DNA from: DAHUXD01 sp963805495
GTDB taxonomy: Bacteria; Acidobacteriota; Thermoanaerobaculia; UBA5066; Gp7-AA6
Assembly: GCA_963805495.1 (NCBI GenBank)
Contig: CAWDUQ010000004.1
Location: 248,001 to 312,000 of the forward strand
Length of the DNA: 64,000 nucleotides
Reading direction: 5' to 3'
Program-made: the position numbers and the translations under genes
Part shown: positions 15,751-23,299 of the stretch, piece after piece
Numbering within the stretch: position 1 is the stretch's first letter
Layout: the number at the start of each line of letters is the position of its first letter
The notes under the pieces: generated by a model
The model's input: only the letters and a program-made list of their open reading frames with translations
Database searches by the model: none
Told to the model about the DNA's origin: nothing

Positions 15751-18036
15751 ATGAGCCCACCTCGGGGGCGGCAGCCGACGCGAGCCCGCCGCCTGCGGCT
15801 CGGGAGGCTCGCCGTTCTGGCGGTGGCGGCGCTGGCCGTCGCCCCGACATTCGGAGCCGCTCGCGGGACCGAGCCCGGCGCGCCGAAGTCCGTCCTGGTC
15901 GTTCATGCCGAAGACCCGCATCTCCCGTGGGTCAGCGAGATCAGCCGGGGCATCTACGGCGTGCTCGAAGCTCCATCGTCGGGAGTCCGGCCCGACATCT
16001 ACGTCGAGAATCTCGATCTCGCGCGCTTTCCGGAGGCCGGTCGGGCCGGCACGCGCGCGGCCTGGCTGCGCGAGAAATACCGGGACCGGAAGATGGACGC
16101 CATCCTGGTCGTGACGAAGGGAGGGCTGGATTTCCTCCAGCCGCTGGCCCGGGAGCTCTGGCCGAGAGTTCCGATCGTGCTCCTCGAGAACGAACGTGTC
16201 TATCGGGACGTGCCGCTGCCGGAAGGCGTGGTCCCCGTCCTGGCCGGCTTCCCGATCGCGGAGACCGTCGATCTCGCCAGGGCGATCCTCCCGGGCACGC
16301 GGCGGATCGCGTTCGTCAGCGGGGCTCCCGACATCGAGGCGGACGAGTCCGAGGACCTCCGAGCGGACATTCGGGCAAACGCCCACGGCCTGGAGCTCAT
16401 CGACCTCGCCGGGCTTCCGATGGACGAGCTGAAGGAGCGGATCGCCCGACTCCCGGAGGACACGGTCGTGTTCTACTGGGGCATCCGGGTCGACGGGGCC
16501 GGCCGCGCCTTCGTGCCGCGCGAGGCGCTGCGGCAGCTCGCACCGTTCTCCAACCGACCGATCTTCAGCGTGCATGCCACGATGGTCGGGTACGGCATGG
16601 TGGGCGGGTACGTGCTCTCTTACGAAGACGTCGGCATGGAAGGGGGACGCGCCATACGGCGGATTCTCGCCGGAGAGCCCGCATCGTCGATCCCTGCGAT
16701 TCGGAAGACCTTCAGCCGCGTCGTCTTCGACGACCGGGAGCTCCGGAGGTTTCACATTCCGGCGGATCGTCTTCCCGCGGGGAGCGAGGTCCAGTTTCGC
16801 CAGGACACCCTCTGGAGCCGCTATCCACGGCTGGTTGCCGGCGGCATCACGGCGCTGGTCATCCAGGCGGCGCTCATCGCCACCCTGCTCTTCGAGCGCC
16901 GCCGGCGCGGCCTGGCGCAGGCGTTGAGCGGGGCGACCCTCGCCTCGCTTCCGGGTCAGGTCGCCGTTCTCGACGGCGAGGGAAGGGTCATGCAGGTCAA
17001 TCAGAACTGGGAGGCCTTCGCCCGGGCGGGCGAAGCCGGCCCGGCCGGCGGAATCCCGATCGGTGAGGACTACGTCGCCGCGTGGCGGCGGGCCGGACCG
17101 TCCGTCGCGCCGTCCAGCGAGGCCGGCATTCGCCTCGTTCAGGGCGTGCTGCAGGGCGAGACGAAGCACGGGGCTCTCGAGTACTCGCTTCGCGCAACGG
17201 GCCGCGCACGCTGGTTCGAAATGCACGTCGAGGAGCTTCAGCGGCCCGGTCGTGGGGCCGTCGTGGTGCAGGTCGACGTCACGCGCCGGCACGAGGCGGC
17301 CGCCGAGGCCCACATGCGGGACCGGGAGATCGCCCACCTCAACCGCGTCGGAGCCGTCGGAGAGCTGGCTTCGTCTCTGGCCCACGAGCTCGGCCAGCCT
17401 CTCGGCGCGATTCTCGCCAACGCGCAGGCGGCCCGGAGGCTCCTCTCGCGCGACTCGCCGGACCTGGAGGAGGTGCGTGCGACCGTGGGCGACATCATCG
17501 AGGACGACCAGCGGGCCGGTCATGTGATTCAGAGGATGCGCGCGATGCTTCGGGGAGAGGAAACTCCACGGGACGCCGTCGATCTGAACGACATCGTCCG
17601 CTCGGTGGTCCGGATGGTGGCCGTCGAAGCCAGTCTGCGCGGGGCCTCGATTCTTCCGGACCTCGCACCCTCCTCGCTCGTCGTCTTCGGCGACCGGGTA
17701 CAGCTCGAGCAGGTGTTCCTCAACCTCGTCGTCAACGGGCTCGACGCCGTGGCGGGATGCCCGCTCGAGCAGCGCGAGGTCCGTGTTGCGACGGTTGCGG
17801 CAAACGGGAGCGTGCAGGTATCCGTGAGCGACAGCGGCTCCGGCATCCGGGGCCCGAACCTCGAGCGCGTCTTCGAGCCCTTCTACACGACGAAGACCCA
17901 CGGGCTGGGCATGGGGCTTTCGATCTGCCGCTCGATCGTGGAGGCGCACGGGGGCGAGATCCGGGTGGAGAACGGCGCGCAGGGCGGGGCCGCATTCCGT
18001 TGCGCCTTCCCGACCATCGGGAGCCTTCCGGCGTGA
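15751..18036 (+). CDS. Sensor histidine kinase with ABC-substrate-binding-like periplasmic domain
   Basis: 761 aa. Signal/anchor helix at about 15-35, then a periplasmic domain of about 300 residues resembling the ABC-type substrate-binding family (SVLVVHAEDPHLPWVSEISR, RVPIVLLENERVY, YGMVGGYVLSYEDVGMEGG). A second helix lies at about 363-385 and a PAS-like segment at about 395-515. The HisKA domain carries the phospho-accepting His in SLAHELGQPLG (about 545). The HATPase has NLVVNGLDAV, DSGSGI, FEPFYTTK and GLGMGLS. Complete kinase of the FixL/NtrB-like type. The periplasmic domain probably senses a small ligand. Stop overlaps the regulator gene (GTGA). Confidence 0.9.
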   Translation: MSPPRGRQPTRARRLRLGRLAVLAVAALAVAPTFGAARGTEPGAPKSVLVVHAEDPHLPWVSEISRGIYGVLEAPSSGVRPDIYVENLDLARFPEAGRAGTRAAWLREKYRDRKMDAILVVTKGGLDFLQPLARELWPRVPIVLLENERVYRDVPLPEGVVPVLAGFPIAETVDLARAILPGTRRIAFVSGAPDIEADESEDLRADIRANAHGLELIDLAGLPMDELKERIARLPEDTVVFYWGIRVDGAGRAFVPREALRQLAPFSNRPIFSVHATMVGYGMVGGYVLSYEDVGMEGGRAIRRILAGEPASSIPAIRKTFSRVVFDDRELRRFHIPADRLPAGSEVQFRQDTLWSRYPRLVAGGITALVIQAALIATLLFERRRRGLAQALSGATLASLPGQVAVLDGEGRVMQVNQNWEAFARAGEAGPAGGIPIGEDYVAAWRRAGPSVAPSSEAGIRLVQGVLQGETKHGALEYSLRATGRARWFEMHVEELQRPGRGAVVVQVDVTRRHEAAAEAHMRDREIAHLNRVGAVGELASSLAHELGQPLGAILANAQAARRLLSRDSPDLEEVRATVGDIIEDDQRAGHVIQRMRAMLRGEETPRDAVDLNDIVRSVVRMVAVEASLRGASILPDLAPSSLVVFGDRVQLEQVFLNLVVNGLDAVAGCPLEQREVRVATVAANGSVQVSVSDSGSGIRGPNLERVFEPFYTTKTHGLGMGLSICRSIVEAHGGEIRVENGAQGGAAFRCAFPTIGSLPA

Positions 18037-18650
18037 GCACTCCCGGCACGATCGTGTTCGTCGTCGACGACGACCCGTCGATGCTTCGCGCCGTCGCCCG
18101 GCTTCTCCGGGCCGCCGGGCACGACGTCGAGGCGTTCGCCTCGCCCCGGGAGTTTCTGGCGCGGAGCCCCCACGAGGGGCCCGGCTGCCTGGTCCTGGAC
18201 CTCAAGATGCCTGACCTGAGCGGCCTCGACGTGCAGAAGGCGCTGGAGTCGAGGGCGCCCGAGCTGCCGATCGTCTTCGTCAGCGGGTACGGCAAGGTGC
18301 CGGCCGCGGTCCGAGCGATGAAGGCCGGCGCGATCGATTTCCTGACCAAGCCATTCCAGGATTCGGACCTCCTGGCCGCGGTCGAGGCGGCGATCACGCG
18401 CAGCATCATTTCGCTCGCGGACCGTTTCGAGAGGCAGGCCATCGAAGCGCGACTGCGATTGTTGACGCCCCGCGAGCGGGAAGTGCTGCCCCTGGTGGCG
18501 GGGGGCCTGCCCAACAAGCAGATTGCCGCGCGTCTGGGAACCTCGCTGCAGACCATCAAGGTCCATCGATCCCGGGTGATGGAGAAAATGCGGGCGGCGT
18601 CGCTCGCCGAGCTGGTCCGCATGGCCGGGCGCGCCGGCGTCGTCCCGTAG
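18033..18650 (+). CDS. FixJ-family response regulator with LuxR-type HTH
   Basis: 205 aa. Receiver: VFVVDDDPSMLR, Asp in CLVLDLKMPDLSG, Ser/Gly in FVSGYGKV and Lys in FLTKPFQD, all intact. C-terminal LuxR helix-turn-helix: LTPREREVLPLVAGGLPNKQ, then IAARLGTSLQTIKVHRSRVM. Cognate regulator of the sensor at 15751 (GTGA overlap). Probably binds the CAA[A/G]GTCCAAT sites at 15284 and 18714 and so controls its own operon and the sulfatase operon; that is inference from spacing. Confidence 0.9.
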   Translation: MSTPGTIVFVVDDDPSMLRAVARLLRAAGHDVEAFASPREFLARSPHEGPGCLVLDLKMPDLSGLDVQKALESRAPELPIVFVSGYGKVPAAVRAMKAGAIDFLTKPFQDSDLLAAVEAAITRSIISLADRFERQAIEARLRLLTPREREVLPLVAGGLPNKQIAARLGTSLQTIKVHRSRVMEKMRAASLAELVRMAGRAGVVP

Positions 18651-18713
18651 CCCGGCCCTCGAGTCGAAGCCGCGCACCATCCGGCCACCCGCGGGCCCGG
18701 ACTCGCGTTGAAC

Positions 18714-18724
18714 CAAAGTCCAAT
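18714..18724 (+). promoter_or_regulatory. Candidate operator CAAAGTCCAAT, site 2
   Basis: Ten of eleven bases equal site 1 (15284-15294), and it again lies exactly 22 nt upstream of the -10 (TATTCT, 18747-18752). It precedes the paralogue B / sulfatase operon. Confidence 0.55.
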
Positions 18725-18746
18725 TCCTCCCTTCCCTCGGGGTCGT

Positions 18747-18752
18747 TATTCT
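18747..18752 (+). promoter_or_regulatory. -10 hexamer TATTCT of the sulfatase operon
   Basis: Expected transcription start near 18759 with a leader of about 45 nt carrying GGGAG before ATG 18804. There is no recognisable -35, as expected for an activator-dependent promoter. Confidence 0.5.
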
Positions 18753-18803
18753 TCGGCCCAAAAGAGTCGAAGAGCAACGAACAGCCAAAAGGGAGCTTTC
18801 CAG

Positions 18804-19256
18804 ATGAAACAGCGTCGAAGGATCGGATTTCGGCTGGCGGCGGCTCTGGCCGTTTCCGGGCTCGGGTGGGCGTCGGTCTCGGCGGCGGCCGAAAAAAAGC
18901 CGGACGCCACGGTGAAGCTCTCCGAGGGTTCCGTCGCGGTCGGGATTGGTTGGAGCTGGGGCCACGGGACGCTTTCCTACAAGGGCAAGACCTACAAGTT
19001 CAAGGTCGAGGGCCTCTCGGTGGGCGAGGTCGGCGTGACGAAAGCGCAAGCGACGGGCAATGTGTACGACCTCAAGAATCTTGACGACTTCGACGGCATC
19101 TACGGCGTCGCCAGCGCGGGAATCGCGGTCCAGGAGGGCAAGGGCGCGACGGCGGTCATCAACCCGAAAAAAGTGCAGATCGTCCTAACGAGCGTATCCA
19201 AGGGCGTGAGCCTGAAGATCGCTGCCGAGGGACTCAAGGTCAAGATCGAGAAATGA
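18804..19256 (+). CDS. Small secreted protein, paralogue B
   Basis: 150 aa, nearly identical to paralogue A at 13742: the mature parts differ at about seven conservative positions, while the signal peptides have diverged more. Signal peptide to about residue 28, then the domain with GWSWGHGTLSYKGKTYKFKV and LSVGEVGVTKAQATGNVYDL. ATG 18804 follows GGGAGCTTTCCAG. The sulfatase gene follows after 26 nt, and this gene is the first of that operon, downstream of candidate operator site 2. Function unknown; its promoter suggests a role tied to sulfatase expression. Confidence 0.72.
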   Translation: MKQRRRIGFRLAAALAVSGLGWASVSAAAEKKPDATVKLSEGSVAVGIGWSWGHGTLSYKGKTYKFKVEGLSVGEVGVTKAQATGNVYDLKNLDDFDGIYGVASAGIAVQEGKGATAVINPKKVQIVLTSVSKGVSLKIAAEGLKVKIEK

Positions 19257-19282
19257 GCGCCCTGCAAAGGAGGAACGAACCC

Positions 19283-20995
19283 ATGTCCAGGATCAACCTT
19301 CGATTGGTTCCGGCCGTTCTGATGGGACTCGCGGTGAGCGTGGTGGCGCTCGGCCAGGCGGCGGGCAAGAAGCCCAACATCGTCTTCATCATGGGAGACG
19401 ACATCGGCTGGATGCAGCCGAGCATCTACCACCGCGGCCTGATGGTCGGGGAGACGCCGAACATCGACCGAATCGGGAACGAAGGCGCGATGTTCACCAC
19501 CTACTACGCCGAGCAGAGCTGCACGGCCGGGCGTAACGCCTTCTTCACCGGCATGCATCCTCTGCGCACCGGCATGATCCCGCCGCAGCTGCCGGGCAGC
19601 CCGTCCTACCTGCGGCCCGGCACGCCGGCGCTCGCCGTGTTCCTGCATGACCTCGGCTACACGACCGGCGAATTCGGCAAGAACCACCTCGGGGACCACA
19701 CCGACGCGCTGCCGACGGCGCACGGCTTCCAGGAGTTCTGGGGGTACCTGTATCACCTGGACGCCATGCAGGGCGTCAGCTTCCCGGACATCAACAAGAC
19801 GCCCACGCAGCAGACGGTCGCTCCCCCGTGCAGGAACACGCCCATCCCCGGCCTGTCGGAAGTTCCGGGGGCCGTGGATCCGAGGACGACCACCTGCCTG
19901 ACGCCTCCGCGGCCGGTCCTCTGGTGCAAGTCGGCGGACGGCACGTCCAAGAGCCAGAACTGCCAGGACCAGGGACCGCTGACGCTCGAGCGCTCGAAGA
20001 CCGTCGATGAGGAAATCTCCTCCCACGTCGTCGACTTCCTCGACCGCAACGATCCGAAGAAAACCAACAAGCCCTTCTTCGTCTGGTACAACCCGGCGCG
20101 AATGCACATCACGACCGTGCTGTCGGACAAGTACATGGCGATGGTCGGACAGGCGGGCGGCAAGGACTGGGGCGTCAACGAAGCCGGCATGAAGCAGATG
20201 GACGACAACATCGGCGTCGTCCTGAAGAAGCTCGAGGACATGGGGCAGCTCGACAACACGATCGTCGTCTTCACGACCGACAACGGCGCCGAGACGATCA
20301 CGTACCCCGACGGCGGCACGACGCCGTTCAAGGGCGGAAAGCTCAGCACCTGGGAAGGGGGCATGCGCTCCCCCTGTGTCATCCGCTGGAAGGGCGTCAT
20401 CAAGCCCGGAACGATCTTCAACGACATCTTCGCGTCCCTCGACTGGGTGCCCACGTTCGTCGAGATCGCCGGCGGCCCGAAGGGCGACGACCTGAAGAAG
20501 CAGATCGAGGCCGGCAAGTACCCTGGGATCGTCAAGACCACGCTCGATGGCCACAACCAGATCGACTACCTGACGGGCAAGTCGCCGAAGTCGGCCTCCG
20601 ACGTCTTCTTCTACTACTCCGGGGCGGATCCTTCGGCGGTGCGCTACAAGAACTGGAAGATCTACTTCACGATGGTTTCCGACGCACCGGCCGGCTTCAT
20701 CTCCGGCGCCCTGCCGTACCACTGGGCCCAGGTCGTCAACATCCGGCGCGACCCGTTCGAGACGTCGCTCGGCGAGCAGTACAAGACGCTGACCGGCATG
20801 GGCGGCGCCCTCGCCGGGCCGGTGACGGCATACGTCTACGACTGGAACATGCTCCCCATCGGGCAGTCGTTGTGGCTCCAGGAGCTGGAGACCTACCAGC
20901 AGTTCCCGCCGATGCAGGATCCGGCGAGCTACAACCTGACTCAGGTCATGGACCAGCTCAAGAAGGCCCACGTCGCCAGTCACGCCGGCGAGTAG
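19283..20995 (+). CDS. Secreted arylsulfatase (formylglycine-dependent sulfatase)
   Basis: 570 aa with a signal peptide (MSRINLRLVPAVLMGLAVSV). Sulfatase core: KPNIVFIMGDDIGW (metal aspartates), and EQSCTAGRNAFFTG with the formylglycine signature C-T-A-G-R at Cys80. It also has FGKNHLGD, and VFTTDNGAE for metal binding. Hydrolyses sulfate esters in the periplasm or outside; needs a formylglycine-generating or anSME maturase, which is not in this window. ATG 19283 has AAAGGAGG at 9 nt; an earlier in-frame ATG at 19253 overlaps the previous stop but has no ribosome site of its own. Same operon as paralogue B. Confidence 0.9.
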   Translation: MSRINLRLVPAVLMGLAVSVVALGQAAGKKPNIVFIMGDDIGWMQPSIYHRGLMVGETPNIDRIGNEGAMFTTYYAEQSCTAGRNAFFTGMHPLRTGMIPPQLPGSPSYLRPGTPALAVFLHDLGYTTGEFGKNHLGDHTDALPTAHGFQEFWGYLYHLDAMQGVSFPDINKTPTQQTVAPPCRNTPIPGLSEVPGAVDPRTTTCLTPPRPVLWCKSADGTSKSQNCQDQGPLTLERSKTVDEEISSHVVDFLDRNDPKKTNKPFFVWYNPARMHITTVLSDKYMAMVGQAGGKDWGVNEAGMKQMDDNIGVVLKKLEDMGQLDNTIVVFTTDNGAETITYPDGGTTPFKGGKLSTWEGGMRSPCVIRWKGVIKPGTIFNDIFASLDWVPTFVEIAGGPKGDDLKKQIEAGKYPGIVKTTLDGHNQIDYLTGKSPKSASDVFFYYSGADPSAVRYKNWKIYFTMVSDAPAGFISGALPYHWAQVVNIRRDPFETSLGEQYKTLTGMGGALAGPVTAYVYDWNMLPIGQSLWLQELETYQQFPPMQDPASYNLTQVMDQLKKAHVASHAGE

Positions 20996-21030
20996 CCCGT
21001 CACGCGGGCGGGCAGGTTGCGATGTCCGGC

Positions 21031-21060
21031 GGGCGGCCCGAAGGGCCGCCCGTCACTTTT
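21031..21060 (+). terminator. Hairpin terminator after the sulfatase
   Basis: Perfect stem GGGCGGCCC-GAA-GGGCCGCCC (21031-21051) followed by GTCACTTTT. It ends the paralogue B / sulfatase unit before the porin. The stem resembles the GGGCGGCC repeat family. Confidence 0.6.
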
Positions 21061-21095
21061 CGCTCGAGGAAACGACGGGAACAGGAGTTCGGGAA

Positions 21096-21122
21096 ATGAG
21101 GCCGCCGCGGCCCGGCTCGTGA
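21096..21122 (+). CDS. Mini-ORF MRPPRPGS coupled to the porin start
   Basis: ATG 21096 has a good Shine-Dalgarno (AGGAG, 21083-21087, spacing 8). It runs eight codons and stops at TGA 21120-21122, which overlaps the porin's GTG (GTGA). The porin GTG has no ribosome site of its own, so ribosomes may load here and reinitiate. One of four such arrangements in the window. Confidence 0.45.
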   Translation: MRPPRPGS

Positions 21123-22384
21123 CGGGGCGGCGAACGCAACGGACGATCCTCGCCGTCGTTCTCGCTTGTCCGGTCACGCTGCGGGCGCAGACGCCAACGG
21201 TGCCGGATCGGCGTTCCGAGGAGCCGGCCGCCGAGCGACGGCGCGACTGGAGCGAAATCGACCTTTCCTGGCTCTCCGTTCGGCTGGGGTTCGCCGCGAT
21301 GGAAGACGGCGCTTTCTATGCCCAGGACGCGGCGAGCAAGCAGCAGGTCGGCGATCTCGAGACCGAGCAGCTCTTCCGCCTCGACGATCTGTCGCTCTCG
21401 GGCCGGATCAAGTTCTCCCGTCCGTGGAGCTTTCGGGTGGGCGGGAACTACAGGGGCCTCGATCCGACCGACTCCCGGACCTGGACGTCCACGTATCTGT
21501 ACCTCTCGATTCCGCTGCCGGTCCTCGGGTCGGTCACGATCGGCAAGCAGAAAGAGGGCGTGGGCCTCGAGATGATCGAGAACGCCCGTGACGTTCCGTT
21601 CATGGAGCGCTCGGTCATGACGACGGCTTTCACGTTCGTCGACTCCCACGTCGTGGGCGTTCGCTTCTCCGACAGCCTGGCGGCCGGGCGCATGACGTAC
21701 TCGGCGGGGTGGTTCAACAACTGGCTCGACGACGGACTGTCGTTCCGCGACAGCGGCAACATCTTCGCGGGCCGCGTGAGCGGCCTGCCGGTCGACGCCG
21801 ACGGCGGGCGAAGGCTCCTCCACGTCGGGGTCTCGGCGGTCTACCGGCAGGCGCAGAACGGAACCCTCAGGTCCAGGAGCGTTCCCGAAGTCTACGAGGC
21901 CCCCGACTTCGTCGATACCGGAGCGTTGCCCGCGGACCACGGGACCTCCGTCGGCGCGGAGCTCGCCGCGGTCGAGGGACCGCTCGCGCTTTCGGGCGAA
22001 TACACGTCGAGCGGCATCTCCTCCCCGCAGACGGGCGACCCGCGGTTCGACGGGTTCTACGTCATGGCGGCCTGGGCGCTCACGGGCGAAACACGACCCT
22101 ACGACCGCGACATCGGCGCCTTCGGCATGATCCGTCCCGCCGCGCCGTTCTCGTTCAAACACGGCGGGCTCGGCGCCTGGGAGGTGGCGGCGCGATACTC
22201 GTCCGTCGACCTGACGAGCGGCGCGGTCGAGGGCGGCGTGTTCGATCGGTGGAGCGCGGCTCTATCGTGGTACCCGACGAGCCAGTGGCGGTTCGAGTTC
22301 AACTACGGCTACGGCCGCCTGCGGCGGGCGGGGCTCGATGGGCGCACGGACTTCTACCAGCTTCGGCTGCAGTTCCAGTTGTAG
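21119..22384 (+). CDS. OprP/OprO-like phosphate-selective porin family protein
   Basis: 421 aa outer-membrane beta-barrel. Signal peptide RRTQRTILAVVLACPVTLRA, then alternating amphipathic strands with family features such as FRVGGNYRGLD, SVTIGKQKEGVGLEMI, NARDVPFMERSVMTTAF, GVRFSDSLAAGRMTYSAGWF and the C-terminal strand ending FYQLRLQFQL. The last residue is leucine rather than the usual phenylalanine. The GTG start is inferred because the signal peptide begins there; it lacks a Shine-Dalgarno but overlaps the stop of a mini-ORF that has one. Probably brings anionic substrates or products (phosphate, sulfate esters) across the outer membrane for the sulfatase and HAD enzyme. Confidence 0.78.
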   Translation: MTGRRTQRTILAVVLACPVTLRAQTPTVPDRRSEEPAAERRRDWSEIDLSWLSVRLGFAAMEDGAFYAQDAASKQQVGDLETEQLFRLDDLSLSGRIKFSRPWSFRVGGNYRGLDPTDSRTWTSTYLYLSIPLPVLGSVTIGKQKEGVGLEMIENARDVPFMERSVMTTAFTFVDSHVVGVRFSDSLAAGRMTYSAGWFNNWLDDGLSFRDSGNIFAGRVSGLPVDADGGRRLLHVGVSAVYRQAQNGTLRSRSVPEVYEAPDFVDTGALPADHGTSVGAELAAVEGPLALSGEYTSSGISSPQTGDPRFDGFYVMAAWALTGETRPYDRDIGAFGMIRPAAPFSFKHGGLGAWEVAARYSSVDLTSGAVEGGVFDRWSAALSWYPTSQWRFEFNYGYGRLRRAGLDGRTDFYQLRLQFQL

Positions 22385-22456
22385 ACGCGGAGCGCGGAGA
22401 TCGGTCGCGTCTCCCACGGGCCTCGAAGCTCGCCGCGGCACCGGTCGCGCTTCCGG

Positions 22457-23101
22457 TCAGGCGCCGAGCAGGTCTTTGAGGGTCATCAACAGGAAGAAGC
22501 CGATGACGATCTCGCTGACGATCCAGGCGTTGCCCGTCATCCAGGCGCGCGCCTTCGGCAGCGCCTGAGCAGCCCGGCGGCCCAGCAGGAGCAGGAAGAG
22601 AAGCGGCAGGCCCGCAAGGAGAACCGTGAAGGCCACGAACAGCAGGCTGTGCCACCAGGGGGCGTCATGGTGGACCAGGTACGCGCCCACGGTCGCCATG
22701 CTCACGAGATCGCCCGGCAGAAGAAGGAAGAGCAGGAATCCCATCTTCAGGGCGAAGAGAGGAGTGGCCGTTTCCAGTTTCGCCATCCAGCGCGGCGGCT
22801 CGGTGTCGTGACGCTTCCGGAACACCTTCCACGCCAGCAACGCGAGCAGGGCGACGATGGCGAGGTCGACGGCGCGCTCGAATCGCGCGTCTCCCGGCAT
22901 CCGCGACGCGTGCTTTCCGAGAAGACCGACGAGCCCGTAGGCGGCCGTCACGCCGATGGCCGTGGCGGCGCCGGCACCGAGAAGAAAGAACGCCGAGTCG
23001 CGGCGGGCGCGCTCGCTCGTGGCCAGCAGGATCGCCGTGACGATCTGCGGCCCCGCGACCATGACGAAGGCCATCGGAAGCACGACCGGCAGATCCATCA
23101 T
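22457..23101 (-). CDS. GAP/LysE-superfamily permease
   Basis: About 214 aa, six hydrophobic helices (MMDLPVVLPMAFVMVAGPQI; AFFLLGAGAATAIGVTAAYG; AIVALLALLAWKVF; GFLLFLLLPGDLVSM; LLFVAFTVLLAGLPLLFLLL; IVSEIVIGFFLLMTL). The layout matches the GAP (Sap/LysE-like) export family. The start is uncertain: ATG 23101 begins directly at helix 1, while in-frame ATGs at 23119 and 23194 are possible; none has a Shine-Dalgarno. Convergent with the porin. Substrate unknown. Confidence 0.6.
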   Translation of the reverse strand: MMDLPVVLPMAFVMVAGPQIVTAILLATSERARRDSAFFLLGAGAATAIGVTAAYGLVGLLGKHASRMPGDARFERAVDLAIVALLALLAWKVFRKRHDTEPPRWMAKLETATPLFALKMGFLLFLLLPGDLVSMATVGAYLVHHDAPWWHSLLFVAFTVLLAGLPLLFLLLLGRRAAQALPKARAWMTGNAWIVSEIVIGFFLLMTLKDLLGA

Positions 23102-23260
23102 GGCGGCGCCCGGGAGCATGTCGCAGGAGGGAGACGGTCGGCAAGACGATGTTTTGCGTTCGTGCCGAGACGGTGCGAAGCTCTGGGATCCCATGCTGAA
23201 GATGATGGTCTAGCCGGCGCCTCCGCCTGGAACGCGGCCGGAACCGGCGTCCGCTGGCGG

Positions 23261-23266
23261 TATCAT
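23261..23266 (+). promoter_or_regulatory. -10 hexamer TATCAT upstream of the lipoprotein gene
   Basis: TATCAT gives an expected start near 23273, leaving a leader of about 27 nt that carries GGAAGGGGG before GTG 23300. Confidence 0.4.
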
Positions 23267-23299
23267 CCCGCCGACGATTTGGAAGGGGGCGGCGGAACG

